DNA from: DT-110 sp030148525
GTDB taxonomy: Bacteria; Bacteroidota; Bacteroidia; Chitinophagales; Saprospiraceae
Length of the DNA stretch: 64,000 nt
Reading direction: 5' to 3'
Assembly: GCA_965227445.1 (NCBI GenBank)
Contig: OZ245751.1
Location: forward strand, 5,766,001-5,830,000
Within the stretch, counting starts at the first letter, position 1, and each line of letters starts with the position of its first letter. Both the position numbers and the translations under genes were made by a program. Below are positions 34,730 to 43,799 of this stretch, in pieces. Below the pieces are notes generated by a model. The model was not told where the DNA came from and did not search any database. It was given only the letters and a program-made list of their open reading frames with translations.

Positions 34730-36595
34730 TTATCGACCCATGTGCACCAATAATACGGAAATATCCGAAGGTGATACGCCACTAATTCGGCTGGCCTGCC
34801 CGATCGTTCGCGGACGGAGGCGGGTTAGTTTCTCACGCGCCTCGGAAGACAGGCTTTTGAGGTCCTCATAAACGATCTGATCACTCAGGCGGACTTCCTC
34901 CAGCCGGTTCATCTTCTCTACCAATTCCTGCTCCTTGCGGATATACCCCTCGTACTTCATCTCGATCTCGGCCGTCTGAATATCCTTGGGTTGGTAGGCC
35001 GATAGAAATTGGTTGAGTTCGGGCAACACTTCCCGCAATTTAGACAAGGTAATGTGTGGACGCAGGAGTATGCCCTTCAACTTAACTGATTGCTTTAGTT
35101 CGGCACTACCTATGGCATTCAAAAAGCCATTTAGCTGATCGGGTGTAATACTGGCATTGCGCAGATACTTTTCGATTTCCTTGCCGGCCTGTACCTTCTC
35201 CACTACTTTTTCCATGCGCTCTTCCATACCTTCCATGCCGATCTGTACGGCCAGAGGGGTGAGGCGCACATCGGCATTATCCTGACGCAGCAGTATGCGG
35301 TACTCAGCCCGGGAGGTAAACATGCGGTAGGGCTCTTTGGTACCCTTATTGACCAGATCATCGATCAATACGCCAATGTAGCCTTCCGAACGCTTGAGGA
35401 TGAAGGGCTCTTTGTCGCGGATAGCCAGGTGTGCGTTAATACCCGCCATCAATCCCTGACAGGCGGCTTCCTCGTAACCAGTGGTGCCATTAATTTGTCC
35501 GGCAAAAAAGAGGTTTTTGACCAGACGGGTTTCCAGGTTAATACCCAATTGGGTGGGCTGGAAGAAGTCGTATTCAATGGCATAGCCCGGGCGGAACATC
35601 TTCACGTTCTCGAAGCCGGGGATCAATTTTAGCGCCCGGTACTGTACGTCTTCGGGCAATGAACTGGAAAACCCATTCACGTAAATCTCACAGGTCTCCC
35701 ATCCTTCGGGTTCCACAAAGATCTGATGGCGGTCCCGTTGGGCAAAGCGATCGATCTTATCCTCGATCGAGGGGCAGTAGCGCGGGCCCTGTGCCTGGAT
35801 GCGCCCCGTAAACATAGGCGACCGATCAAAGCCCGTGCGTAACACTTCGTGTACATCGGGATTGGTATAGGTTACGTGGCAGGGGATCTGCGTATCGGGC
35901 CGTTCGGTATCGAGGTAGCTGAACCGGCCCGGATCCTCATCGCCCGGCTGCACTTCCATGCGCTCGTAATCGAGGGAGCGCCCGTCGACCCGTGGAGGGG
36001 TACCCGTTTTCATGCGCCCCGCCTCAAAGCCCAGCTCTACCAATTGTTCGGTGATGCCTTTAGCGGCCCGCTCACCGGCCCGGCCACCGCCAAACTGCTT
36101 TTCTCCGATGTGGATGACACCGTTGAGAAACGTACCACTGGTCAGGATCACGGCATCACTTTCGATTTCCATACCCATGCCGGTGTACACTCCTTTCACC
36201 TGGCCCTCCTTGACGACCACGCCGGTCACCATTTCCTGCCAGAAGTCGATATTGGGGTGGGCCTCCAGCATCATGCGCCATTTGTGCGCAAAGAGCATGC
36301 GGTCCGATTGGGCCCGGGGGCTCCACATCGCAGGGCCCTTCGACATATTAAGCATCCGAAACTGGATCATGGTACTGTCCGTCACAATGCCCGAATAGCC
36401 TCCAAGGGCATCTACCTCACGTACGATCTGGCCCTTGGCAACTCCGCCCATAGCCGGATTGCAGGACATTTGGCCGATCGTATTCATATTCATCGTGACG
36501 AGGAGCACCTTAGATCCCATATTGGCAGCCGCAACGGCTGCTTCACTGCCGGCGTGTCCGGCTCCTACGACGATCACATCATATTTTGGAAACAT
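34730..36595 (-). CDS. mnmG: tRNA uridine-5-carboxymethylaminomethyl enzyme MnmG
   Basis: FAD enzyme that, with MnmE, makes the cmnm5U34 modification in tRNA wobble positions. The 621-residue protein starts MFPKYDVIVVGAGHAGSEAA with the FAD-binding GxGxxG loop, then QMSCNPAMGGVAKGQIV (catalytic Cys), GRAGERAAKGI, MKTGTPPRVDGRSLDY, and the C-terminal helical domain with EYRILLRQDNADVRLTP. The open frame extends to 36625; the ATG at 36593-36595 is the family start. mnmE is not in this window. Confidence 0.95.
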   Translation of the reverse strand: MFPKYDVIVVGAGHAGSEAAVAAANMGSKVLLVTMNMNTIGQMSCNPAMGGVAKGQIVREVDALGGYSGIVTDSTMIQFRMLNMSKGPAMWSPRAQSDRMLFAHKWRMMLEAHPNIDFWQEMVTGVVVKEGQVKGVYTGMGMEIESDAVILTSGTFLNGVIHIGEKQFGGGRAGERAAKGITEQLVELGFEAGRMKTGTPPRVDGRSLDYERMEVQPGDEDPGRFSYLDTERPDTQIPCHVTYTNPDVHEVLRTGFDRSPMFTGRIQAQGPRYCPSIEDKIDRFAQRDRHQIFVEPEGWETCEIYVNGFSSSLPEDVQYRALKLIPGFENVKMFRPGYAIEYDFFQPTQLGINLETRLVKNLFFAGQINGTTGYEEAACQGLMAGINAHLAIRDKEPFILKRSEGYIGVLIDDLVNKGTKEPYRMFTSRAEYRILLRQDNADVRLTPLAVQIGMEGMEERMEKVVEKVQAGKEIEKYLRNASITPDQLNGFLNAIGSAELKQSVKLKGILLRPHITLSKLREVLPELNQFLSAYQPKDIQTAEIEMKYEGYIRKEQELVEKMNRLEEVRLSDQIVYEDLKSLSSEAREKLTRLRPRTIGQASRISGVSPSDISVLLVHMGR

Positions 36596-36641
36596 AGTAC
36601 CTATCGGTTCTGTGCTGATTATCAAGTCGATAAAAGTGGTG

Positions 36642-36649
36642 CAAAAATA
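36642..36649 (-). promoter_or_regulatory. Possible promoter -7 box of mnmG
   Basis: Minus-strand TATTTTTG matches TAnnTTTG and lies 47 nt upstream of the mnmG start. The nearest TTG is 24 nt upstream, slightly too far, so only the -7 box is supported. Confidence 0.4.
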
Positions 36650-36790
36650 GGCATTCCGGCACTCTCATGCCAGCAATGATTGCAGGATATGGAACAACAA
36701 ATAGTAAGAATTCGTTCTTATCTTGAGCTTTATGACAACAGCGTTACTGAAATCGCTATAAATCTCATCCGCGAATAACATATTCACCCC

Positions 36791-38209
36791 ATGCGCAAAC
36801 TACTCGAAACCGAACAGAAAGCACTCGAAATTAACCTCGACCCCGCCATCTACGGCACCTTTGCCGAGATCGGTGCCGGGCAGGAAGTGGCCCGCTATTT
36901 TTTTCAGGTGGGGGCCGCGGCCGGCACCATCGCCAAAACCATGTCGGCCTACGATAAGGTGTACTCTGATCAGATCTACGGGCCCGAACCCACCGGCCGC
37001 TACGTCTGCGAATCGCGTCTTTACCGCATGCTCGACCACGAGTACAGCCTGATGGATGACCGCCTGCAACAGGAGCGGCCCGACACTATGTTCTTCGTAT
37101 TCGCCGATACGGTTTCGGCCATTAACTACCAGCGTACCATTCGTGGAAACGGCTGGCTGGGCATCCGTTTTCAGATGACTCCCAATGGCCAACCCAATGA
37201 CCTGGTGCTGCACGTGCGTATGCTCGACAACAGCAACCAACTCCAGCAACAGGCCATTGGTATTTTGGGGGTTAACCTCATCTATGCCTGCTACCGCTAT
37301 AAAAAGGAACCCGAAGCCATGATGGAAAGCCTCATGGACAATCTGCGCGGACGGGTCAAAGTGGATATGGTACGTCTTACCGGCCCCGACTTCGATGATA
37401 TCGACAATCGCCTGCTGAGTCTGTACATGGTGAAGCACGGCCTGACCGACGTGGCCATGTTTGGTCCCGATGGTCGTAATCTCCACGGATCAGAGTTTTT
37501 GTATCGCAAGGATGTGATGATCGTTCGGGGGAGCTTTCGCCCGCCTACCCTGGTCAATATGGATATGCTGGAGTCGGGCTACCAGCAATTCCGCAACGAG
37601 CCGGACCGGTCGCCTAAAAAGAGCTACCTGCTCACCGAAATCACTCTCGACAACTTGCGCTCAGAGGGAGACCTGGACGAAAAAGACTTCCTTGACCGCG
37701 CTGAACTACTCAACTCCATGGGGCAAACGGTGCTGATCACCAGCTGCCAGGAACAACACAAAATTGTTGAATACCTGTCCGACTTTAAAGTGCAAAAGGT
37801 AGGACTGGTGATGGGGGTACAAACCCTGCTGGAACTCATCGATAATAAGTACTACCAAAATATGGATGGCCGCCTGTTGGCAGCCTTCGGGGATTTCTTC
37901 ACGAAAGACGTGAAAATCTACACCTATCCGGCTCTGCAGGAAGGCAGCGAAGAACTTATGACTGCGCAGAACCTGCCTTTGCCGGAAGGCGTAAAATTCC
38001 TTTATCGCCACCTGGTGGAGAACAAACAGATCGTGGATATTGAAGGCTTCAATGCCGATATTCTCCACATCTTCTCCAAGGAGGTACTGCGCCAGATTCG
38101 GGCGGGCCGCGCCGGCTGGGAGAATATGGTGCCACCCAAGGTGGCGCGGATCATCAAAGAGAAGTTCCTGTTCGGCTACCCGGTCGAGCAAATGGAATTC
38201 GAGTATTGA
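36791..38209 (+). CDS. Conserved protein of unknown function (472 aa)
   Basis: A large cytoplasmic-looking protein without a signal or membrane helix. Strongly conserved-looking blocks are FAEIGAGQEVARYFFQVGAA near 24-43, TIAKTMSAYDKVYSDQIYG, GRYVCESRLYRMLDHEY, and IRGNGWLGIRFQ. Similar proteins occur widely in Bacteroidota and, from memory, have been labelled nicotinate-nucleotide adenylyltransferase. I see neither the (H/T)xGH motif nor the ISSTxxR motif of that enzyme, so I do not accept that name. It stands alone, with three hairpins after its stop. Confidence 0.7.
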   Translation: MRKLLETEQKALEINLDPAIYGTFAEIGAGQEVARYFFQVGAAAGTIAKTMSAYDKVYSDQIYGPEPTGRYVCESRLYRMLDHEYSLMDDRLQQERPDTMFFVFADTVSAINYQRTIRGNGWLGIRFQMTPNGQPNDLVLHVRMLDNSNQLQQQAIGILGVNLIYACYRYKKEPEAMMESLMDNLRGRVKVDMVRLTGPDFDDIDNRLLSLYMVKHGLTDVAMFGPDGRNLHGSEFLYRKDVMIVRGSFRPPTLVNMDMLESGYQQFRNEPDRSPKKSYLLTEITLDNLRSEGDLDEKDFLDRAELLNSMGQTVLITSCQEQHKIVEYLSDFKVQKVGLVMGVQTLLELIDNKYYQNMDGRLLAAFGDFFTKDVKIYTYPALQEGSEELMTAQNLPLPEGVKFLYRHLVENKQIVDIEGFNADILHIFSKEVLRQIRAGRAGWENMVPPKVARIIKEKFLFGYPVEQMEFEY

Positions 38210-38216
38210 TAAGACG

Positions 38217-38418
38217 GCTTCCCATTCTTGTTGGGTGGAAAAGCTAAGTCGATATGGAAACAGCCGTTTCCCAACAAGAATGGGAAGCGGATAGGCTCAA
38301 GCCCCGAAAAAAGAAGGAACCGGCGACCCCCATGATGGAGCCAGCGGTTCCTTGAGGAAGCGGGAGGTTGGGTATAGACTTTTTCGCAAAGGGTATATGC
38401 ACATGGCCCAACCTCCCG
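38217..38418. terminator. Three consecutive hairpins between convergent genes
   Basis: Hairpin 1: 19-bp perfect arms (38217-38235 and 38270-38288). Hairpin 2: GGAACCG/CGGTTCC (38316-38322 and 38345-38351). Hairpin 3: 12-bp arms (38361-38372 and 38407-38418). They separate the conserved protein gene from the giant surface protein gene, ending toward each other. Confidence 0.65.
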
Positions 38419-38498
38419 GTAAAGGGTAGAAAGTAGAGGGTATAGGGACTTCAGCAAGTCCTTTTACACTCTATGATCGCCCAAATACCCAAAATAGT

Positions 38499-41400
38499 CT
38501 ACCGAACTACCAGCTTCCGTGCTATCACTCCCTGTGTCGATTCCAGGTGTACAAAGTACATGCCTGGTTGAACTCCGCCCAGGGGCAGGGCAACGCGTTG
38601 GCTGCCGGCCGACCAGGTTAGGGCTGGCAGTCGTGCGTATGTCTTCCCATCCAGACCAATGATGGCTACCGACCAGTCACCGGCTTTTTGCAGAGATAGC
38701 TCCAGCCAGGCCTCGTCCCGGGCAGGGTTAGGTTGAATCCGGATGTTCTCAAGTCCCAATGAAAGGTTGTTCGTACTGACGATATCGTCACATACCGCAC
38801 TCTGGTCGGGATTGGCTACTTCGGGGCAGTTGTCCAGATCATTGCGGATACCATCACCATCGATGTCGTTATCGCATACATCACCAATACCGTCCTGATC
38901 CTGATCAGCCTGATCCGTATTAGTGGTGAGCGGACAATTATCAACGGCATTGCTGACTCCATCGCCGTCACCATCGGCCTCCGGTTCGCAGGTGTCACCC
39001 GTACCGTCCTGATCGCTGTCGGACTGATCGGGATTCGGAACAAAGGGGCAGTTGTCGACATCATTAGGTACGCCGTCGCCGTCAATATCCATATCACAGA
39101 GGTCGCCGATGCCATCGCCATCGATATCTCTTTGCTCAGGGTTGGCAGCCAACCGGCAGTTATCTTCGGCATCGGGAATACCGTCGAGGTCGGTGTCCAG
39201 CACCGGGGTACCATCCGGGTTTTCCACGGTGAACGCCCAGCTTACCGGCTCGCTGTTGGTGTTTTGGTGGCGGTCGCTTACGCTAAAAAGCGTCACTTCA
39301 AAGGATTCACCTACCTGGGCCGAAAGCTCCCACAGTGGTTGCAGGATAACCTTATTATCGGCACAGCCTATTTCCATTGGAATGGCCTCTCCCGTACTGG
39401 TATTCCGCAGGGAGACACTTTCCTGGTTGAGCGTGAAGCATTGTACAGGTTCATCAAAGCTTATGGAGATCAGGTCGCCCGTGCTCAGCAGCCCATCCGC
39501 CGGGGCAGGACGGCCGAACACGCGCGGTGCGGTGCGGTCGATCAGACCGGTAATGGTTTCGGAATAGACGTCCACTTCGCCGTAGTCGGTTCGCAGGCGC
39601 AGGTCGTAAACTCCTTCGGGAAGGCCGCTGACATCCCAGCGGGTAGTGACGTTTTCATTATTTTCCGGCAAGTCACTAAGCTGCCATTCCTGGCCAATCG
39701 TCCAGGTGTAGCGATCTTTGGGTGAATATAGAAGTTGCACTTTGTTCAGTTGCTCCCGGTCCAGCCCCGTGAAGCTTACCTCCAGTTCGTTAAAGCTACC
39801 TGAATTCACCAACCATTGGTCGTATGGTTGATTGACAACCAGGCTGGGGTAGGTACTCTGGAAACCGACATTCAGGGCAACGGTATCAGACAGTTGGTCG
39901 TCGCCGCAACCGGAGCCCAGCACAAATTGCAGACCATCGTAGCTGGAAGCGCGGGGTCCCGCGCTAACGGTTACCGTGGCCTGGCGGGCCTGGCCCGGAC
40001 CGATCTGGTAGGGAATCGCATTTTGTGCCTGACTACCGCCGATAGTCACCACTGCTCCGTCGGGATTCGATTCCTGTAAAAAGCGCAGGGAATAAGTACG
40101 TGCTTCATCACTTTGACTGATATTGGCCAGACTGAGCTCGAATACCCCGGCCTCTCCGGCGGGAATGCCACGCTGGGTGTACCGGTCAGCCTGAAGCTGG
40201 GGAGTCTCCCGTGGTTGGGTGCCCGGCTCCCAGGGGCAACTACTACGGCCACTTACCAGTTGAAAAACGGGCGTTCCGTAGACCGGATCTTTTTTGACAT
40301 CAACACTGAAGAAGTCGCCCGGATCATCATCCTTCAGCTCGAAACCCGTGGTTCGTTCTTCCAACTGGGACAGGGTAGTCGACTTACCGACCTCCATGCG
40401 AATATTTGTTGCTACCGACCCCTGTACCCCCGAGCCGGCCACTTCGTAACCGGCACCCAGGACAATGCTGCTCTCCATAAACAATTGCACATCCATCGAC
40501 AGTACCCCTTCGGCCGCACTCGTCAGGGAGGAGGAATAGGTAGCTCCCGCGCTAAACGACCGGTTTTCGACCATGGCTGCCTTGCTTTTGTTTTCGCGGT
40601 TCTGGTCGAGTACCTGTTTCCACACGGCGATCTGGTTGTCGTAAATCCGGGCGGAGTCCGAACCGTTTTGTTCATAGGTGTCCCGGATACCGGTCAGTTG
40701 AGGGATCAGAATATCTCGCACGTGCTGCTCGGTATACATAAAGGTGGTCGAAAAGCCGTCGTTGCCCATAATCAGGTCAACGTCCTTTGCTATGTTACAA
40801 GTAGATGGATCATAAGTCAGTACATCGGCCTGTGCGTAGATCAGATTCATTGCGGCACCAATAAAAACATCGCCCTCCTCCCCGGTGATCTGCTCGCTGT
40901 TAGAGGTAGTAAATTGCTCGCTATTGGTCATCGACATGATCCATTCCTGACTCCGGGCCACCGTAGCACCCACGCTGAAGGATGCACCAACGGTACCCCA
41001 TACCTCGGCATTGATCGAGGTGCCCGGAAAGATGGTCTGACTGACGGCCGATCCTACTTTTATTTGTGACTGAGTGGTGATGCTGCCCTCCGCCTGGCCG
41101 TAAAGGCGCATGGCCATGGTGCTCGTGCTGTTGCGCGCAAAATAGGAGTAACTGGCATCACCCGGAGGGTCATGCAGGATCTGAAATGGTACCTCCGGTG
41201 ATACGGTCGTAAAGGTTTGTTCACGTGGTCGCACGCCCGTGACGATCATGGGTTTCGACCAGGAGACCTCTTCCGCATCAACCACGGCCAGTACTTCGAA
41301 TACCTTTTGGTGGGGAGCCACCAGGTTGGGCATTCCGGGTCGCAGTTCGTACACCGCTAAACCATTGAAGATAGGGATGCTATCGGGTTCATTGGCCCGA

Positions 41401-43328
41401 TCGCCAACCTCGTCGTATACCAGTACGTACCCTTCTTCAACCGGACAACTTTCGTCACCAAATGTTTCATTCACCTCAATGTCTACCAAGTAACGGTCGT
41501 CTTGCTCCACGATGGCAAATGCCAGGTCGGAACAGGCAGGCTGATCCAGGCCCGAAACGGTTATGGTCGGCTTTTCCCGGTAAATAAAATCCACTGATTG
41601 ATCTTCATCAGTCAGATCCGCATCTGTGGTTGTAAAGTATCCAGTGACTTGTTCTGAAAAGAGGTTCAGGTCTGTACGGGGTGAAAACTGAACGACTTCC
41701 ACCTGGTATTCGCGTGCGGGTAATTGAGCACCGAAATCCCCATTGGCATCGGTAAGCAGTAGCGTGTCGATGCAGCCGCTGCCACCTACACTCAGTACGC
41801 GCACCCCGGCCTGACCAATGTAGATATCACAGGTAGCCAATACTTTTCCCGATATTATACGGGTCTGGGTATCGGTAAAATCCATACCTCCGGTTTCAGA
41901 ATCTACGAAGATCTCCCGTTGGCCGGGCACAAAGCTATGATCACGGTAACGGGGCTCCACGTTATAGGTCCCCGTCTCTTCCGCCAGGAACTCGTAATAG
42001 CCGTTTTCGTCGGTAGTGACACCTTTGTAAATGTCATTCACCCATATTTCTACATCCCCGAGGCCACAGGCAACACCGTTTAATTCCTGGGTTACGTAGC
42101 CGCTCACCGTAAAGGAGGTCGTATCCTGAAAATCAAGATTGGCCAGGTCGGGACGCGATAGCTCCAGTAACCGTTCAGTATAAAAGGCGGGGTCAAAACC
42201 ATGGTTTGTCTTGCGGGGAGTCACCCGGAAGGTAGCCTCCCGGTTGTAATAGATTTGCCGGATCTCGTACTGCCCGTTCGCGTCGGTGGTGTCGCAGTAG
42301 ATCGTTCCCGCTAAGTCCTGGTCGATATCACTTTCCAGCTCAGCACATACTTCCACGTTTTCTACCGGCAAGCGGGAACCGGGGGTGAGGACCTTTCCTT
42401 TTATTCTTCCGTTTGGTAATATTCCTCCCGAGGCGGGGACTTCATAGTCTTTCACCCCGTCCGACCAGTTAATGGTGTACTGGTATTGATAGCCCGGTAT
42501 CAGACTGGCCTCCCGGTCGGTGAAGGTGGTATCCGAACCATCGATTTCGGTACGGGCATCAATTTCCTCTCCGTCGCGCAGGATTCGGAATTCGGAGGTT
42601 TTCTTGGTAAGATCTTCCCAGTTCAACGTCACCTTTTCCGGGAAGGTATTTGTCGCGGTAAAGGATGGCGGCTCCGAGAATCCACCATAAATGATCAGGG
42701 GCGAAGAGGTGTGACCTCCCCACTTATCGGTTCGGGTGAAAATGTAATAGGTGTGCTCACCGGGGCCTGCCTGTTCATCCCGGTAGCTGACGTCCAGACC
42801 ACTTACCGTAGCAATGATGTTGTCGGGCTCATCGCGGGCAATCCGGTATTTTAGGTCTTTATTAGGGATGTCGCTGCCTTTCCGCCAGGAAAGGAAGATT
42901 GATGATCCCTCATTAATTACCGAACCGCTGACGGGCCGCTTAATGGGCCGGGTGGTAACTATGTCGTTATCGTTGCCGCTGCTTTCACAGGAACTGAAGC
43001 AGTCGAAAATGGAAAAATCGTTTTTCCCTTCCACCTTCATTAACGCTAAAAACCGGTGGGACGCGTTAGGGCCCAGGGTTACCGAATAATCGCCTTTTGA
43101 TTTCGACGAATTCACCTTGCGGCTGCCGGGCAGGTAGTTGTCCAGGTAAATGGAGAATCCGTAGCTATCGGTACAATCACATCCCGAATCGATATCGAAA
43201 TCGCCGGTCACTTTATAATCGGAACCGTTGTTGCGCCAGTACCACTTCCAGGTAGTTTGGGAAAAGCCAGTCTGAGTTATGGCTAAAAAGAAGAATAAGA
43301 TTAGAAATTGATTAGAACGTACAAGCAT
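38499..43328 (-). CDS. Giant T9SS-secreted multidomain surface protein
   Basis: A 1609-residue secreted protein. After a signal peptide (cleavage near GFSQ) comes a Cys-containing domain (about 25-110). Fibronectin-like segments (about 115-310) follow, then three carboxypeptidase-regulatory-like/CnaB-like sandwiches (about 310-550; for example GRIKGKVLTPGSRLPVENVEV and ISGKVLATCDIYIG). A Ser/Thr-rich module of about 350 residues (roughly 710-1060) is one I do not recognise. A Big_5-type Ig domain (APADGLLSTGDLISISFDEPV) comes next, then thrombospondin type 3 Ca-binding repeats (about 1380-1515, DxDxDGxxD) and a C-terminal type A sorting domain (LENIRIQPNPARDEAWLEL to VVR) that directs type IX secretion. 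Likely an adhesin or scaffold. Confidence 0.85.
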   Translation of the reverse strand: MLVRSNQFLILFFFLAITQTGFSQTTWKWYWRNNGSDYKVTGDFDIDSGCDCTDSYGFSIYLDNYLPGSRKVNSSKSKGDYSVTLGPNASHRFLALMKVEGKNDFSIFDCFSSCESSGNDNDIVTTRPIKRPVSGSVINEGSSIFLSWRKGSDIPNKDLKYRIARDEPDNIIATVSGLDVSYRDEQAGPGEHTYYIFTRTDKWGGHTSSPLIIYGGFSEPPSFTATNTFPEKVTLNWEDLTKKTSEFRILRDGEEIDARTEIDGSDTTFTDREASLIPGYQYQYTINWSDGVKDYEVPASGGILPNGRIKGKVLTPGSRLPVENVEVCAELESDIDQDLAGTIYCDTTDANGQYEIRQIYYNREATFRVTPRKTNHGFDPAFYTERLLELSRPDLANLDFQDTTSFTVSGYVTQELNGVACGLGDVEIWVNDIYKGVTTDENGYYEFLAEETGTYNVEPRYRDHSFVPGQREIFVDSETGGMDFTDTQTRIISGKVLATCDIYIGQAGVRVLSVGGSGCIDTLLLTDANGDFGAQLPAREYQVEVVQFSPRTDLNLFSEQVTGYFTTTDADLTDEDQSVDFIYREKPTITVSGLDQPACSDLAFAIVEQDDRYLVDIEVNETFGDESCPVEEGYVLVYDEVGDRANEPDSIPIFNGLAVYELRPGMPNLVAPHQKVFEVLAVVDAEEVSWSKPMIVTGVRPREQTFTTVSPEVPFQILHDPPGDASYSYFARNSTSTMAMRLYGQAEGSITTQSQIKVGSAVSQTIFPGTSINAEVWGTVGASFSVGATVARSQEWIMSMTNSEQFTTSNSEQITGEEGDVFIGAAMNLIYAQADVLTYDPSTCNIAKDVDLIMGNDGFSTTFMYTEQHVRDILIPQLTGIRDTYEQNGSDSARIYDNQIAVWKQVLDQNRENKSKAAMVENRSFSAGATYSSSLTSAAEGVLSMDVQLFMESSIVLGAGYEVAGSGVQGSVATNIRMEVGKSTTLSQLEERTTGFELKDDDPGDFFSVDVKKDPVYGTPVFQLVSGRSSCPWEPGTQPRETPQLQADRYTQRGIPAGEAGVFELSLANISQSDEARTYSLRFLQESNPDGAVVTIGGSQAQNAIPYQIGPGQARQATVTVSAGPRASSYDGLQFVLGSGCGDDQLSDTVALNVGFQSTYPSLVVNQPYDQWLVNSGSFNELEVSFTGLDREQLNKVQLLYSPKDRYTWTIGQEWQLSDLPENNENVTTRWDVSGLPEGVYDLRLRTDYGEVDVYSETITGLIDRTAPRVFGRPAPADGLLSTGDLISISFDEPVQCFTLNQESVSLRNTSTGEAIPMEIGCADNKVILQPLWELSAQVGESFEVTLFSVSDRHQNTNSEPVSWAFTVENPDGTPVLDTDLDGIPDAEDNCRLAANPEQRDIDGDGIGDLCDMDIDGDGVPNDVDNCPFVPNPDQSDSDQDGTGDTCEPEADGDGDGVSNAVDNCPLTTNTDQADQDQDGIGDVCDNDIDGDGIRNDLDNCPEVANPDQSAVCDDIVSTNNLSLGLENIRIQPNPARDEAWLELSLQKAGDWSVAIIGLDGKTYARLPALTWSAGSQRVALPLGGVQPGMYFVHLESTQGVIARKLVVR

Positions 43329-43347
43329 GATATATGGGTTTTCAAAC

Positions 43348-43450
43348 TATACCGACAACGAAGTGGTTTGGGACTCCAAACCACTTCGAGTCGAGTATAT
43401 ACTCGCGTGAAAAGGTTGGGCGAAGCCCAAACCTTTTCGGAAGCGGTATA
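43348..43450 (+). repeat. Type A palindromic repeat, full copy
   Basis: Ends TATACCG and CGGTATA. Hairpin 1 is GAAGTGGTTTGG/CCAAACCACTTC; hairpin 2 is AAAAGGTTGGGC/GCCCAAACCTTTT; between them is GAGTATATACTC, a small palindrome. It lies 20 bp from the start of the giant surface protein gene, between divergent genes, so it cannot be a terminator. Confidence 0.85.
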
Positions 43451-43799
43451 TTTGGTCAATGCCTCCAAACTGCGTCAATCCTGGGGTACCGGCAAGAAAA
43501 CAGAGTGGACAAAGGGTGGACAGCCCTGTATTTGCTATCGTTCAAAGGCCGTATCTTCCGGTAAAACGCAAGATTACGGAGCCAAAGTGGCAGGCAGCGA
43601 TGTGCGAATATTTGGGCGAGGAGTAAGTGGTAACTACCGGTCCTGTTGTTTAATTGGTCGGTGAAAACACTTGTTCTATCCGTTGGTGCTCGTTGAAACT
43701 AAGGGGTCTCAACTTTTTTTCCGTATTTCGTAATTTCGTATCCGATCAGTTTTTGCCGAAAGGCAGAAACCCCAATATTTCCAACAAGTATTCTCGACT
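43451..43799. other. Intergenic stretch before the tricorn-like gene
   Basis: No gene. TTTTTGCCGAAAGGCAG (near 43748) recurs upstream of mtaB. No exact TAnnTTTG promoter is visible. Confidence 0.4.

Noticed and set aside
36791..38209. Nicotinate-nucleotide adenylyltransferase
   Set aside because: A name I recall being given to similar proteins, but the (H/T)xGH and ISSTxxR motifs of the family are missing.
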